Positions 1 to 7,194 of a stretch of 35,946 nt of DNA are shown here, in pieces. The position numbers were made by a program, and so were the translations under genes. The notes below the pieces were generated by a model, which worked only from the letters and a program-made list of their open reading frames with translations, was not told the DNA's origin and did not search any database. Each line of letters opens with the position of its first letter. The first letter of the stretch is position 1. Where the stretch lies: positions 1 through 35,946 of the forward strand of contig NZ_WTVS01000056.1 of the NCBI RefSeq assembly GCF_012911005.2, read 5' to 3'. The DNA is from Aromatoleum toluolicum (GTDB lineage Bacteria; Pseudomonadota; Gammaproteobacteria; Burkholderiales; Rhodocyclaceae).

Positions 1-95
1 GGCTTGCCCTTGGCGTCCTGGGCAATGGCAGGCGCCGAGCCGAGCAGGGCGGCGGCGAACACGGTCAGGAGAAGGGTTGGAATACGGCGGGTCAT
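1..95 (-). CDS. Secreted protein of unknown function, 5' end only (truncated by window edge)
   Basis: Only about the first 31 codons are visible. The peptide begins MTRRIPTLLLTVFAAALLG and continues to an APAIAQ-type cleavage site, which is a clear Sec signal peptide, so the product is exported. Its ATG overlaps the TGA of the upstream triheme cytochrome gene as ATGA, so the two are translationally coupled and the protein probably works with that cytochrome. In the paralogous arrangement near 6791-7194 the gene after a triheme cytochrome encodes a beta-propeller protein. By analogy this could be the same, but nothing of the mature domain is visible. Confidence 0.75.
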   Translation of the reverse strand, partial: MTRRIPTLLLTVFAAALLGSAPAIAQDAKGK

Positions 96-523
96 TTCTT
101 GCTACCTCCTTGCCCGACGGGAACTGCCAGTTTCTGGATGGTGCTTTCGTGCACTTGCGTGGGGGTATTGGGTTTGCCGGAATGGCACAGGTCGCAGTTC
201 TCGACCGACCAGGCGACTTCGCCGTTGTGGCATGCGCCACAGAACTGGCCGTCAATGATCTTCAGCATCGTGATCTCGTTGCCGCCCGCCTTGAACTGGA
301 AGCCGAGGTCCGCGTGGCAGACCTTGCAGCGGAAACGGATCCGGTGGAACCAGTGCGGGAAGATCGCCGGGCGCATGCCGGCCGCGTCGGCATAGTTGTT
401 GATGACGATGTCGCCGTACTCGGCGCGGCTGTCGGACGGGGTCCAGAGCGTGATGGCCACTACGGCAAACAGCAGCGCAGTGAGCCCACGACGGACTCTT
501 GCTACCCACGGGACCTGCTTCAT
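92..523 (-). CDS. Periplasmic triheme c7-type cytochrome
   Basis: The 143-residue product has a signal peptide (cleavage after about residue 34, SRA|EYG) and three CXXCH heme motifs: CKVCH, CGACH and CDLCH. A segment before the first heme, FPHWFHRIRFRCKVCH, carries two histidines likely to act as distal heme ligands. This is the pattern of short c7/c3-like triheme cytochromes that carry electrons in the periplasm. A closely similar paralog lies at 6799-7194; most of the heme region is identical. The gene follows a 453-base gap holding a possible sigma-54 promoter and starts a new unit that continues with the gene at 95. Cytochrome identity is certain; its redox partners are inferred from the neighbourhood. 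Confidence 0.93.
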   Translation of the reverse strand: MKQVPWVARVRRGLTALLFAVVAITLWTPSDSRAEYGDIVINNYADAAGMRPAIFPHWFHRIRFRCKVCHADLGFQFKAGGNEITMLKIIDGQFCGACHNGEVAWSVENCDLCHSGKPNTPTQVHESTIQKLAVPVGQGGSKK

Positions 524-554
524 AGTTCAACCCTCTTGAAAACGTAAACCGTTT

Positions 555-592
555 TTGCCAGCCAAAGTGCCCGAGATTCCGCCGGCTGGCAA
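555..592 (-). promoter_or_regulatory. Inverted repeat in predicted leader of triheme cytochrome gene
   Basis: TTGCCAGCC (555-563) and GGCTGGCAA (584-592) are perfect 9-bp complements separated by 20 bases, 32 bases ahead of the ATG at 523. On the transcribed strand the stem is followed by AAAACGG, not a T run, so it is not an intrinsic terminator. It could be a leader hairpin or a dyad operator; function is unknown. Confidence 0.35.
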
Positions 593-733
593 CCAAACGA
601 ATGTAATCGTCCCCTTGGCCGCGCCAGACGAATCCGACATGGTGTTGGAGGTTCTTACTGTCGCACCGAGCTCGCCCGTCTTTTGAGTCACCCCTCCCGA
701 CCGGGCCACGCTGCGCGTCGGACTGGTGCAATT

Positions 734-749
734 AGCAAGAATTGCGCCC
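734..749 (-). promoter_or_regulatory. Possible sigma-54 (-24/-12) promoter of triheme cytochrome gene
   Basis: On the minus strand the sequence reads GGGCGCAATTCTTGCT. Compared with the sigma-54 consensus TGGCACG-N4-TTGCW it keeps the invariant GG and GC at the correct 10-base spacing and a full TTGCT -12 element. The inferred transcript would begin near 723, giving a leader of about 200 bases before the ATG at 523. The long leader lowers confidence; the upstream dyad at 843-858 raises it. Confidence 0.4.
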
Positions 750-842
750 GACGACTATTACGATCGACGTAACCCATGGCCGCCGCTTGACAGGCTCTGG
801 CTGCCGGTGAATGTAACTGATTGTATTGTGCGTGAGAATGGT

Positions 843-858
843 TTCCCGAAAGCGGGAA
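843..858. promoter_or_regulatory. Dyad TTCCCG-N4-CGGGAA, possible activator site
   Basis: A perfect 6-bp inverted repeat with a 4-base centre, about 94 bases upstream of the possible sigma-54 promoter at 734-749. That is a usual distance for an enhancer-binding protein site. A near-identical dyad occurs at 12771-12786 upstream of another sigma-54-like promoter, which argues against chance. Confidence 0.4.
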
Positions 859-976
859 TCGCCTGCGTGACGCTACGCCGGCCGGCCTTAGCCTACCGGG
901 CGCGCCTTCCGATGACAATCCATTACTTGCCTGTACAAAGGCTGCGCAAGGCTCCGTTCATCCGAGGCAGGGCGCG

Positions 977-1618
977 TCAATGGCCAGGAGCGGCGGATGC
1001 GGGGCGCTCTTCTGCGATTGTTGAATCGCGGGCGTCGGAACGCCATTCCCAGATCGCCGCTTCGGCTCGCGCGCGGAATGGGTCATCTGCCGGGGCACGA
1101 TGCAGATAGGTCTGCATCGCGCCCATGGCTCCGGGGCGGTTGCCCAGCGCGTCAAGCGTCAAGGCGAGCCCGAAGTAGGCATTGATCTGGTCACGTCGCA
1201 GCTCGATGGCCGACTCGAAGAAGTCGCGTGCGTGCTTCCATTGCTCGAGTCCGATCAGTGCGAATCCCATGTTGACGTGCGCTTCGGGAATCTCGGGCGC
1301 GAGCGCCAGGACTTGGTGGAAGGCCGTCAGGGCGTATTCGTACTGGTGCATGCGGAGCATCGCCACGCCCTGTTCGAATCGTGTCTGAACCTCTTTCAGC
1401 GTTGCAGCGTCGGCCGTCGCATTGCGCGGCTCGAGGGGCAAAATGTTGGCAAAGGCAAGGCGCTTCGGGGGGGGCAGGTCGCCACGCGGTGGGTCCAGGG
1501 CCAGCACGCCGCCGAGCGCCAGCGTGGCGAGCACTGTGATGACTAGCGCGCGGCGGCGAACGTCGCGGCGGGCTGGCTGGGGTTGTGTGGGGGCATCGTG
1601 GCCGTGCGTGATCTGCAT
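977..1618 (-). CDS. Membrane-anchored TPR protein
   Basis: The 213-residue product has a basic N-terminus, one hydrophobic segment (about residues 24-42, ALVITVLATLALGG) and then tetratricopeptide repeats over about residues 75-180, e.g. around AHVNMGFALIGLEQW and NAYFGLALTLDALG. It is therefore probably anchored in the inner membrane with the TPRs in the periplasm. It is the last gene of the ResB-CcsA-oxidase-like run, and TPR proteins of the CcmH/NrfG kind hold apocytochromes during heme attachment, so a cytochrome-assembly scaffold is a reasonable inference. The ATG chosen overlaps the preceding gene by 76 bases, unusually long. A GTG inside the hydrophobic segment is the only later candidate and would spoil the anchor. 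Confidence 0.8.
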   Translation of the reverse strand: MQITHGHDAPTQPQPARRDVRRRALVITVLATLALGGVLALDPPRGDLPPPKRLAFANILPLEPRNATADAATLKEVQTRFEQGVAMLRMHQYEYALTAFHQVLALAPEIPEAHVNMGFALIGLEQWKHARDFFESAIELRRDQINAYFGLALTLDALGNRPGAMGAMQTYLHRAPADDPFRARAEAAIWEWRSDARDSTIAEERPASAAPGH

Positions 1619-2859
1619 AGTCTGACAATCCGGGGTACGACGATGATTGCGAAGTAGGCGACGCCGACGATCGTGATGGTGCCGCCCACGCCGGTGAGTG
1701 TTGCGGCGATGATCGTTCCGGGCTCCGCGTCTGCGGGGCTGAATCCGGTCTTGCGCGGTGCACCCAGCGCACCGCTCCAGGCAAGACCGCAGATCAGCGT
1801 CGTTATTCCGAAGGCGTAGATCGAGAGCGGCCTCCGCGTCGGAGTGGCCTGTTCGCGAATATTGTGCGTCGGCGACAGGCGTGCGATCACCGCAGCCATC
1901 TGTGCGAGCGTAAAGGCGCCGATTGTACCGTGATAATGGGCCGGAATCAGCGTCGTCTGGCTATCGATGGCAGTGCCGGCGAAAATGCCAAGGCAATATA
2001 AGCCGAGTGATGCAACAAATCCGTCGGCTCGCCGGGCGCCTGGCTGGAATGCAAGGAGCAGGCCGAATATCAGCGGCGCCGGCCAGTTCGACAAGCGCAT
2101 GATCTGAGTGTGAAGTCCGTGCAGGGTGCCGTGATCGACCCCTCCGAGGAGCAGTGCGGGGGCGAGGACTCCGGGCAGGGATGCCGCGGCGAACAAGGCG
2201 AGCGTGACCCGCGAGGGGGGCGCGGTGACGCCGGCATTCTGTGTCAGCCGCAACCATATCGCCATCATCAGCGTCACGAATCCGAACTGAAGGATGTGTC
2301 CGGCGCCCCACAGAGCGTCGATCAGCCCCATCCCTTGTCGCCATGCGAGCAGCAGGTAGAGCGCCCCCATAAAGAAGGGCAGGCGGGCGATGACGAAGCC
2401 GCATTCGGCGGCATCACGGGGGCGGGACAGGGAGATGCTTGCGGTGAAGAGCGTTGCGAGCGCAAACAGCGCCAGCGATCCGAGAAACAAAGGGTGGTCG
2501 AGATAGGGAACGTAATTGGCGAGGGTCGGTGTGCCGGGAGCAAGAAGGCCCGTCGCAATCACGCCGAACGCCCCGGCGGCACCGCAAAGGTTCAGTATCC
2601 CGGCGAGCTTTTGGCGGCGCGCGTCCAGGCGTTCGGTCCATAAAGCGCTCGCCATCGAGAAGTACCATAGCAGCGTGGCCAGGTTTACATGCACCACGAG
2701 GGCGCGCGGAAAGCTGTCCGAGGCGATGAACGAGGTGAGGCCCGGGGTGCGCGCGAGCACGAGCAGAGCGGCCGCCACCGCGGACAGTCCCAGTGATATT
2801 GCCGCCGCAAGGAGCCATCGCTGAGAAACCACCGTGGGTTGCGCGCGCGTCTGCGGCAT
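1543..2859 (-). CDS. Heme-copper oxidase subunit I-like polytopic membrane protein
   Basis: The 438-residue protein has about twelve hydrophobic segments. Histidine-bearing motifs sit where subunit I of heme-copper oxidases has heme and copper ligands: HVNLATLLWYF (His57), WGAGHILQFGF, a helix with HGTLHGLHTQIMRL, and PAHYHGTIGAF near residue 315. The resemblance to NorB/cbb3-like subunit I is partial and no subunit II or III gene is adjacent, so it may be a quinol- or heme-interacting relative rather than a working oxidase. The open frame extends upstream to 3510 but that part is an out-of-frame reading of ccsA. The start at 2859 is preceded by CAGGGAG and its A is shared with the TGA of the full-length ccsA frame (TGATG), so the two are coupled. 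Confidence 0.8.
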   Translation of the reverse strand: MPQTRAQPTVVSQRWLLAAAISLGLSAVAAALLVLARTPGLTSFIASDSFPRALVVHVNLATLLWYFSMASALWTERLDARRQKLAGILNLCGAAGAFGVIATGLLAPGTPTLANYVPYLDHPLFLGSLALFALATLFTASISLSRPRDAAECGFVIARLPFFMGALYLLLAWRQGMGLIDALWGAGHILQFGFVTLMMAIWLRLTQNAGVTAPPSRVTLALFAAASLPGVLAPALLLGGVDHGTLHGLHTQIMRLSNWPAPLIFGLLLAFQPGARRADGFVASLGLYCLGIFAGTAIDSQTTLIPAHYHGTIGAFTLAQMAAVIARLSPTHNIREQATPTRRPLSIYAFGITTLICGLAWSGALGAPRKTGFSPADAEPGTIIAATLTGVGGTITIVGVAYFAIIVVPRIVRLCRSRTATMPPHNPSQPAATFAAAR

Positions 2860-3680
2860 CACACGGCTCCCTGGTGCGGGACAGCGGAGATGAACGGTAC
2901 GCCGAAGAATGTCAGGAAAGCGGTGATGAACACCGCGAGTACCAGTCCGGCGTGTGCCGGCGGCGAGAGGCGATAGGCAAGCCGGGCGTGAATGGTGAAT
3001 GCGACCGTGAGCTAGGTTATGAACGCCCATGTTTCCAGCGGATCCCAGGCCCAATAGCGGCCCCAGGCATCCTGGGCCCAGATGGCGCCGGCTATGAGCA
3101 TCAGGGTGTGGAAGATCAGCCCGATCGCCATGCAGCGGAAGGCGAGTTCGTCGAGTTGAGGGCTGGCCGGGAGGTGGGCCAGACGTTGCCGTCCGATTCC
3201 GGCATGGCGCATGAGAATTACGCACGACAGACCGACGGCGACCAGCACTGCGCCGAGGAAGACCTTGCCGAGTCCGATATGGATGTACAGCCAGGGCGTG
3301 TTGTAGGTAGGCGGGTAATGCCCTTCGCCGGGGTGGGCGACCATCAGCCAGCCCAGCATGACGAACATCAGCGGCATGACGATCGCGGCAGTTGCACGAA
3401 TCCGCGCGATGCGCCAGTAGGCCAGGGAATAGGCGGCCATCAGACTCCACACATTCGAGCACAGGATCTCGAACATCGTGATGAAGGGGCCGTGTCCGAG
3501 GCGATCCCAACGCAGCCCGATCGACAGGGTCTGTAGCGCAAGTCCGGCAAGCATGAGCGCGAGTACCGAGCGTTCGGGTCGTTTACCCAGCACGACGCCA
3601 ACGACGGCAACGACACCCGCGAGTACGTAGGCCGTCACTGCGGCCCAAAGGATCTGCAGTTCTTGTTCCATTTCAAGCAT
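2859..3680 (-). pseudogene. ccsA: CcsA/ResC-type cytochrome c assembly protein interrupted by in-frame TAG
   Basis: The frame encodes a system II cytochrome c synthase subunit that carries heme across the membrane. It has several membrane helices and the tryptophan-rich WWD motif (WGRYWAWDPLETWAFIT), with histidines in YIHIGLGKVFLG and IFHTLMLIAG. After 222 residues a TAG stands at 3014-3012, where family members read Trp (WAxIxW). The same frame then continues for 50 more codons with a family-like C-terminus (TAFLTFFGVPF) to a TGA at 2861-2859 that overlaps the next start. A TGG to TAG change explains everything. It may be a real inactivation, a suppressed amber, or a base-call error. Without readthrough the protein loses its last membrane helices. 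Confidence 0.85.
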
Positions 3681-4731
3681 CCCACGGCTTGGCCGTGAAT
3701 TTTCTCCAAAAGTGCGCAGCCAGACTCACGACCGCTAGCGCACAAGCAGCAAGCAGCCAAGGCAGGGTCCAATCGTAGAACACGCGGTAGCCCATCCAGC
3801 TGCGCAGCCCCTCGAATTCGAGGGTGCCTTCTGCGGTCTGCAGCGATTCTCCCGGGCGCATTTCATGGCGGTCGCGGCCGATCCGCACAACTAGCCGGTA
3901 TCGTTCCGGCAGCCGGAATGTCGTGTGTTCGGCGGGGTCAAGGAGAATCTCGTCGATGTCCAGCATTACCCAAATCGACAGCGCGCTGCCCGGAGGGGTC
4001 CATTCCGCCGCCTGGCTGTATTCCTTCAGAGGGTAGGGCGGAAGCTGCACGGACCCTCGCAGATCGGCCCCGTGAGCGTTGCGCCACCGGAATGTCGGCG
4101 CGAATCCCTTGTTGAACGTCGTGTAGAAGCGATATCCGGACAGCACAAGGGGAGTCTGGTCGCCGATCAGTTCCTCGTGCCAGCGCCCGTCCGGGCCGGC
4201 CCACGCCACCTCGTTACGGGTGGCGCCACGCTGGAGTCCGGGCGCGTAATCGATCCGAAAGCCCTTGTTCACGAAATGCACGCGCGCAAGGTCGCCTGCA
4301 TGCAGAGGCCCTTGGTCGGAGTCGGAAAGAGTGCCGTCGAAGGGCACGCCTTCGGTGACGCCGACATAGCCGTTCAGGTAGGTCAATCGTCCTGCAGCGA
4401 CGAGCAGCAGCAGGACGATCAGGGCAAGGTGGAAGACGAGCAATTCCGTCTGGCGGCGGAACACGCCATTGGTCAGCACCGCAGCCAGCAGGTTGAGCGC
4501 CAGCAGGACAAGCGGGACGACCAGTGGCCAGGTGCGGGCCCCTTCCCGCAGATAGGCAAACGCGACCCCGCATCCGAGGAGGGCGATCAGCGCCAGGGTC
4601 AGCCGTAGCGACGCGAGGAGGCGCAATATCCCTGCACTCGCCGGGCGTCGTTCCGGTGCGATCGTGAGAACTGCCCAAGCCCGGTCGACGCTGCCCTCCG
4701 TTGCCTTGCCCTCCTTAACAGCACGAACCAT
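3673..4731 (-). CDS. resB: ResB/Ccs1-family cytochrome c assembly protein
   Basis: The 352-residue product has three hydrophobic segments near the N-terminus (roughly residues 36-60, 68-90 and 97-116), a soluble periplasmic domain of about 200 residues, and a last membrane segment (about 323-345, PWLLAACALAVVSLAAHF). This is the ResB layout in short form. ResB partners CcsA in system II, keeping apocytochrome and heme in position for thioether formation. Its TGA lies 8 bases inside the ccsA start, so the two are co-translated. The gene follows the beta-propeller lipoprotein gene by 18 bases. Its place inside a cytochrome operon suggests assembly genes dedicated to these cytochromes, in addition to whatever system the rest of the genome has. 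Confidence 0.88.
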   Translation of the reverse strand: MVRAVKEGKATEGSVDRAWAVLTIAPERRPASAGILRLLASLRLTLALIALLGCGVAFAYLREGARTWPLVVPLVLLALNLLAAVLTNGVFRRQTELLVFHLALIVLLLLVAAGRLTYLNGYVGVTEGVPFDGTLSDSDQGPLHAGDLARVHFVNKGFRIDYAPGLQRGATRNEVAWAGPDGRWHEELIGDQTPLVLSGYRFYTTFNKGFAPTFRWRNAHGADLRGSVQLPPYPLKEYSQAAEWTPPGSALSIWVMLDIDEILLDPAEHTTFRLPERYRLVVRIGRDRHEMRPGESLQTAEGTLEFEGLRSWMGYRVFYDWTLPWLLAACALAVVSLAAHFWRKFTAKPWDA

Positions 4732-4749
4732 CTTGCCGCCCGGTCCTCG

Positions 4750-5850
4750 TCATTCCGCGTCGGCCTTCGCTCCGCCAAGGTACTGGAAGATCGTTACTCG
4801 CCCATTGAACGTATCTGCGACGAATACCCGATTGAAGGAGTCGACCCACACCCCGGAAGGGAGATAGAAATTGCCGGTTCCCTGGCCGACGCCGCCGATC
4901 GGCATCAGAAACTCCCCGGCTTCGTTGAAGATCAGCAAATTGTCGTAATAAGACTCGACGACGTAAATATTGTTCTCGCTATCGACGCCGACGCCTTTCG
5001 GTCGAACGAGATTGCCGTAGTAAAGACCGCGTTTGCCGATGACCTGCGGTTTTCCGTCGCCCTCGAGCGGGATCACCTGCACGCGGCTGTTCATCGTGTC
5101 CGTCACATAAAGCTTGCCTTGCCCGAGTGCGATGTGTGTCGGGAAATTGAATTCACCTGGAGCCTCGCCGCGTTCGCCGATGATCCGCTCCAGTCGTCCA
5201 TCGGCGCCGAAGACCTTGATGTCGTGTGCGTAGGTGTCAGCGACGTAGAGGAGGCCGGTGACCGCGTCGCGTGCGATTCCTGTGGGGCGCTGCAACACGC
5301 CAGCGCCGATGGGAGGCTGCGGGTTTCCCTGCGTGTCCAGGTGTGCGACGAGTTGCAGTTCCGCATCGGCTACCCAGATTCCGCCACCTTTGGCGAGTGC
5401 GACGCCAATGGGGGCGACGAAACGACGCAAGCCGACAGCGTATTCCCAGATCTTGAGCTCACCGGCCGGTTTGTCGAAGACGAAAACGGCGGCACGGCTG
5501 ACGTCGGTGACGAAGATCCTTTCGTGTTCATCCGCAATCACGGCTTGCGGCCGCTGCAGCACGTTCGGTTTTTCCTCGTCGAACAGACCGACTACCCAGG
5601 CGAGAAAGCGCACGATACCCTTCGAATCGTCCTCGCGGACAAAATTCTCCTCGCCGGTGAGTTGGCCGGCGAACTGATAGCGGGGGACTTCCGGTTCGCC
5701 CGGCCACATGAGTCGCTTGCCTTCCGGCGCTTCGAGCAGGCCGTAATGGAGGCGCGCCGGCGTGGCCTGGGTCGCGCACCCTGCCAGCGTAACGGCGAGC
5801 GCAAGTGTCAGCCACGAGAGGACGGACGACGCGGGATTTTTCAAACTCAT
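4750..5850 (-). CDS. NHL-repeat beta-propeller lipoprotein
   Basis: The 366-residue product begins with a lipoprotein signal peptide ending in LAGC (Cys at about residue 24), so it is membrane-anchored on the extracytoplasmic side. From about residue 95 to the end it has repeated NHL-type blades: a PxGV/PTGI-like turn, then a hydrophobic strand with LYVADT, LYVTDT or IYVVES, then a V-x-V/I-F strand. These make a six-bladed propeller. Such proteins accompany multiheme-cytochrome conduits in metal-reducing bacteria and may be assembly or docking factors; the exact role is not established. The start overlaps the preceding gene as ATGA. A similar lipoprotein lies at 12795-13907. Confidence 0.88.
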   Translation of the reverse strand: MSLKNPASSVLSWLTLALAVTLAGCATQATPARLHYGLLEAPEGKRLMWPGEPEVPRYQFAGQLTGEENFVREDDSKGIVRFLAWVVGLFDEEKPNVLQRPQAVIADEHERIFVTDVSRAAVFVFDKPAGELKIWEYAVGLRRFVAPIGVALAKGGGIWVADAELQLVAHLDTQGNPQPPIGAGVLQRPTGIARDAVTGLLYVADTYAHDIKVFGADGRLERIIGERGEAPGEFNFPTHIALGQGKLYVTDTMNSRVQVIPLEGDGKPQVIGKRGLYYGNLVRPKGVGVDSENNIYVVESYYDNLLIFNEAGEFLMPIGGVGQGTGNFYLPSGVWVDSFNRVFVADTFNGRVTIFQYLGGAKADAE

Positions 5851-6791
5851 CTCCGTGAGGGCGGGGTGACGCCGAATACTCCGATCCGGCCGGAAGGGGC
5901 GTCGGCGATGTATGCGTGATATACGTCGATCGAGATTGCGGTAAGGTCCACGAGCCCGAGCTGTGCGGGTTTCAGGGTGGCGACCAACTCGCCATGATCG
6001 AAGATCTTGAGACTTCGATCGCCCCGGTCAATCACCCATGTGCGGTCATGCGCGTCGAGCGCAATATCCGACGGGTTGAGCAGTTTGCCTTCCCCATACT
6101 TGCCGATAACGTACCCGTCGCGATCGAAGTCGACTATGCAGCGGCAACGCGGATCGATTCCGGCGACATGCACACGATTGGCAGCGAGAAGCGTCGCCCC
6201 GGCGAGCTCATCCGGAAAACCGTCACCACGCCCAACGAGGGGCTCGCTTTTTCGCCCGGATGGGTGAAAGGCGAATACGCCGCCTGCTGCATCGGATATC
6301 CACGGCCTGTTGAGGGTGGGTTCGATCACAATGTCAGCCGGTTGGAGGACCTCATACTTTGCGCTGAAGGTGACTATCGGGCGACCATCCCTTGTAAGGC
6401 GGGTGACCTCGCCACGATCAGGGCGGAGAACGTAGACGCTGCCGTCGATGCCGGCCTTGATGCGAACCCCTGGCAAAGGCGATATCTCGCGCAGCGGCGT
6501 GATCGACTGGCTAACGGTATCGATGCGCAGCAGCAAGCGCTGGCCGCTATCGACAACGTAGAGGTCGGGGCCGTTTGCGGTCAGAGCGGACGGATGAAAC
6601 AGCTTGAGATAAGCCCCGCTCGGAGGCTGTCCGGGGACCGGTGACGCTGGAGCCGAAAAGCCGCCGACAATCATCCTGTAGGGCGACAGGAAAGCAGAGG
6701 CGTGTTCGAAGGCCGCCGCCTCGGAACCCATGTCGGCGCCGGCTATCTGGGTCAACGCGAGGAACATGCTGCCGGCTAGGATGCGCAACAT
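5847..6791 (-). CDS. Secreted divergent NHL/beta-propeller protein
   Basis: The 314-residue product has a short signal peptide (MLRILAGSMFLALTQIAGA) without a lipobox, so it is probably soluble in the periplasm or exported. Propeller-like repeats run through most of the protein, with strands such as DLYVVDSGQRLLLRID, SVYVLRPDRG and AYIADAPSGRIGVF, but they are more diverged than in its two lipoprotein neighbours. A frame open further upstream overlaps the cytochrome gene. The ATG at 6791 is chosen because it is preceded by GGTGA at a good distance and lies 7 bases after the upstream stop. Function beyond a protein- or cytochrome-binding propeller cannot be stated. Confidence 0.82.
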   Translation of the reverse strand: MLRILAGSMFLALTQIAGADMGSEAAAFEHASAFLSPYRMIVGGFSAPASPVPGQPPSGAYLKLFHPSALTANGPDLYVVDSGQRLLLRIDTVSQSITPLREISPLPGVRIKAGIDGSVYVLRPDRGEVTRLTRDGRPIVTFSAKYEVLQPADIVIEPTLNRPWISDAAGGVFAFHPSGRKSEPLVGRGDGFPDELAGATLLAANRVHVAGIDPRCRCIVDFDRDGYVIGKYGEGKLLNPSDIALDAHDRTWVIDRGDRSLKIFDHGELVATLKPAQLGLVDLTAISIDVYHAYIADAPSGRIGVFGVTPPSRR

Positions 6792-6798
6792 GATGTAT

Positions 6799-7194
6799 TC
6801 ACCAACGTCCCGGTCCGAGTGTTTCGTGGCCGCCGAAAATGCCAGGGGGCAGACCCGCCTTTCCGGAATGACACAAATCGCAGTTCTCGACTGACCATGC
6901 GGTTTCTCCGTCATGACACGCGCCACAGAACCGGCCGTCGATGATATCGGTCATTTTGATCTGGTTCGCGCCTGCCCGCATCTTGAAGCCGAGTTCCGCG
7001 TGACATACCTTGCAGCGAAACCGGATGCGGTGGAACCAGTGGGGAAAGATCACCGGCCGCATGCCGGCCGCTTCGGCGGCTCGATTGATAACGACGTCAG
7101 CATACTCCGCTGTGGCGCGCGGCGCTGCAAAAAATGGCGACACGCACAGCAGCGCAGCGCAAACCATCCACAGCGGGGCCCGTGGCACACTCAT
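6799..7194 (-). CDS. Periplasmic triheme c7-type cytochrome (paralog of 92-523)
   Basis: The 131-residue product has a signal peptide ending near residue 29 (ATA|EYAD) and three heme motifs, CKVCH, CGACH and CDLCH. The heme region is nearly the same as in the protein at 92-523, including the FPHWFHRIRF segment with two likely distal histidines; the C-terminal tails differ. The open frame extends upstream through the preceding gene, but the ATG at 7194 overlaps that gene's TGA as ATGA and directly starts the signal peptide. It lies between another triheme cytochrome and a beta-propeller gene, so it probably shuttles electrons in the periplasmic part of the conduit. Confidence 0.92.
   Translation of the reverse strand: MSVPRAPLWMVCAALLCVSPFFAAPRATAEYADVVINRAAEAAGMRPVIFPHWFHRIRFRCKVCHAELGFKMRAGANQIKMTDIIDGRFCGACHDGETAWSVENCDLCHSGKAGLPPGIFGGHETLGPGRW

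Larger units (their letters stand above)
524..976. other. 453-base intergenic region with regulatory-looking elements
   Basis: No convincing gene lies here; a 60-codon leftward frame (527-709) has no signal or domain and weak start context. Reading leftward towards the triheme gene, I see an inverted repeat TTCCCG-N4-CGGGAA at 843-858, a -24/-12 like sequence at 734-749, and a 9-bp inverted repeat (TTGCCAGCC/GGCTGGCAA) at 555-592 that would lie in the leader RNA. There is no stem followed by a T run after the TPR gene that ends at 977, so an intrinsic terminator is not evident. Confidence 0.6.

Noticed and set aside
555-592. Inverted repeat as an intrinsic terminator
   Set aside because: No T run follows the stem on the transcribed strand; it would also stop transcription just before the cytochrome ATG.
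527-709. 60-codon leftward frame upstream of the triheme cytochrome gene
   Set aside because: No signal, domain or ribosome site; it covers the predicted leader and inverted repeat, so it is more likely non-coding.
3012-3014. TAG read as pyrrolysine or other recoded residue
   Set aside because: The position is Trp in the family and no recoding signal is apparent; mutation or sequence error is simpler.
2860-3510. N-terminal extension of the oxidase-like gene by 217 codons
   Set aside because: It is an out-of-frame reading of ccsA, rich in Arg, Pro and His without membrane pattern; the ATG at 2859 has a good ribosome site.
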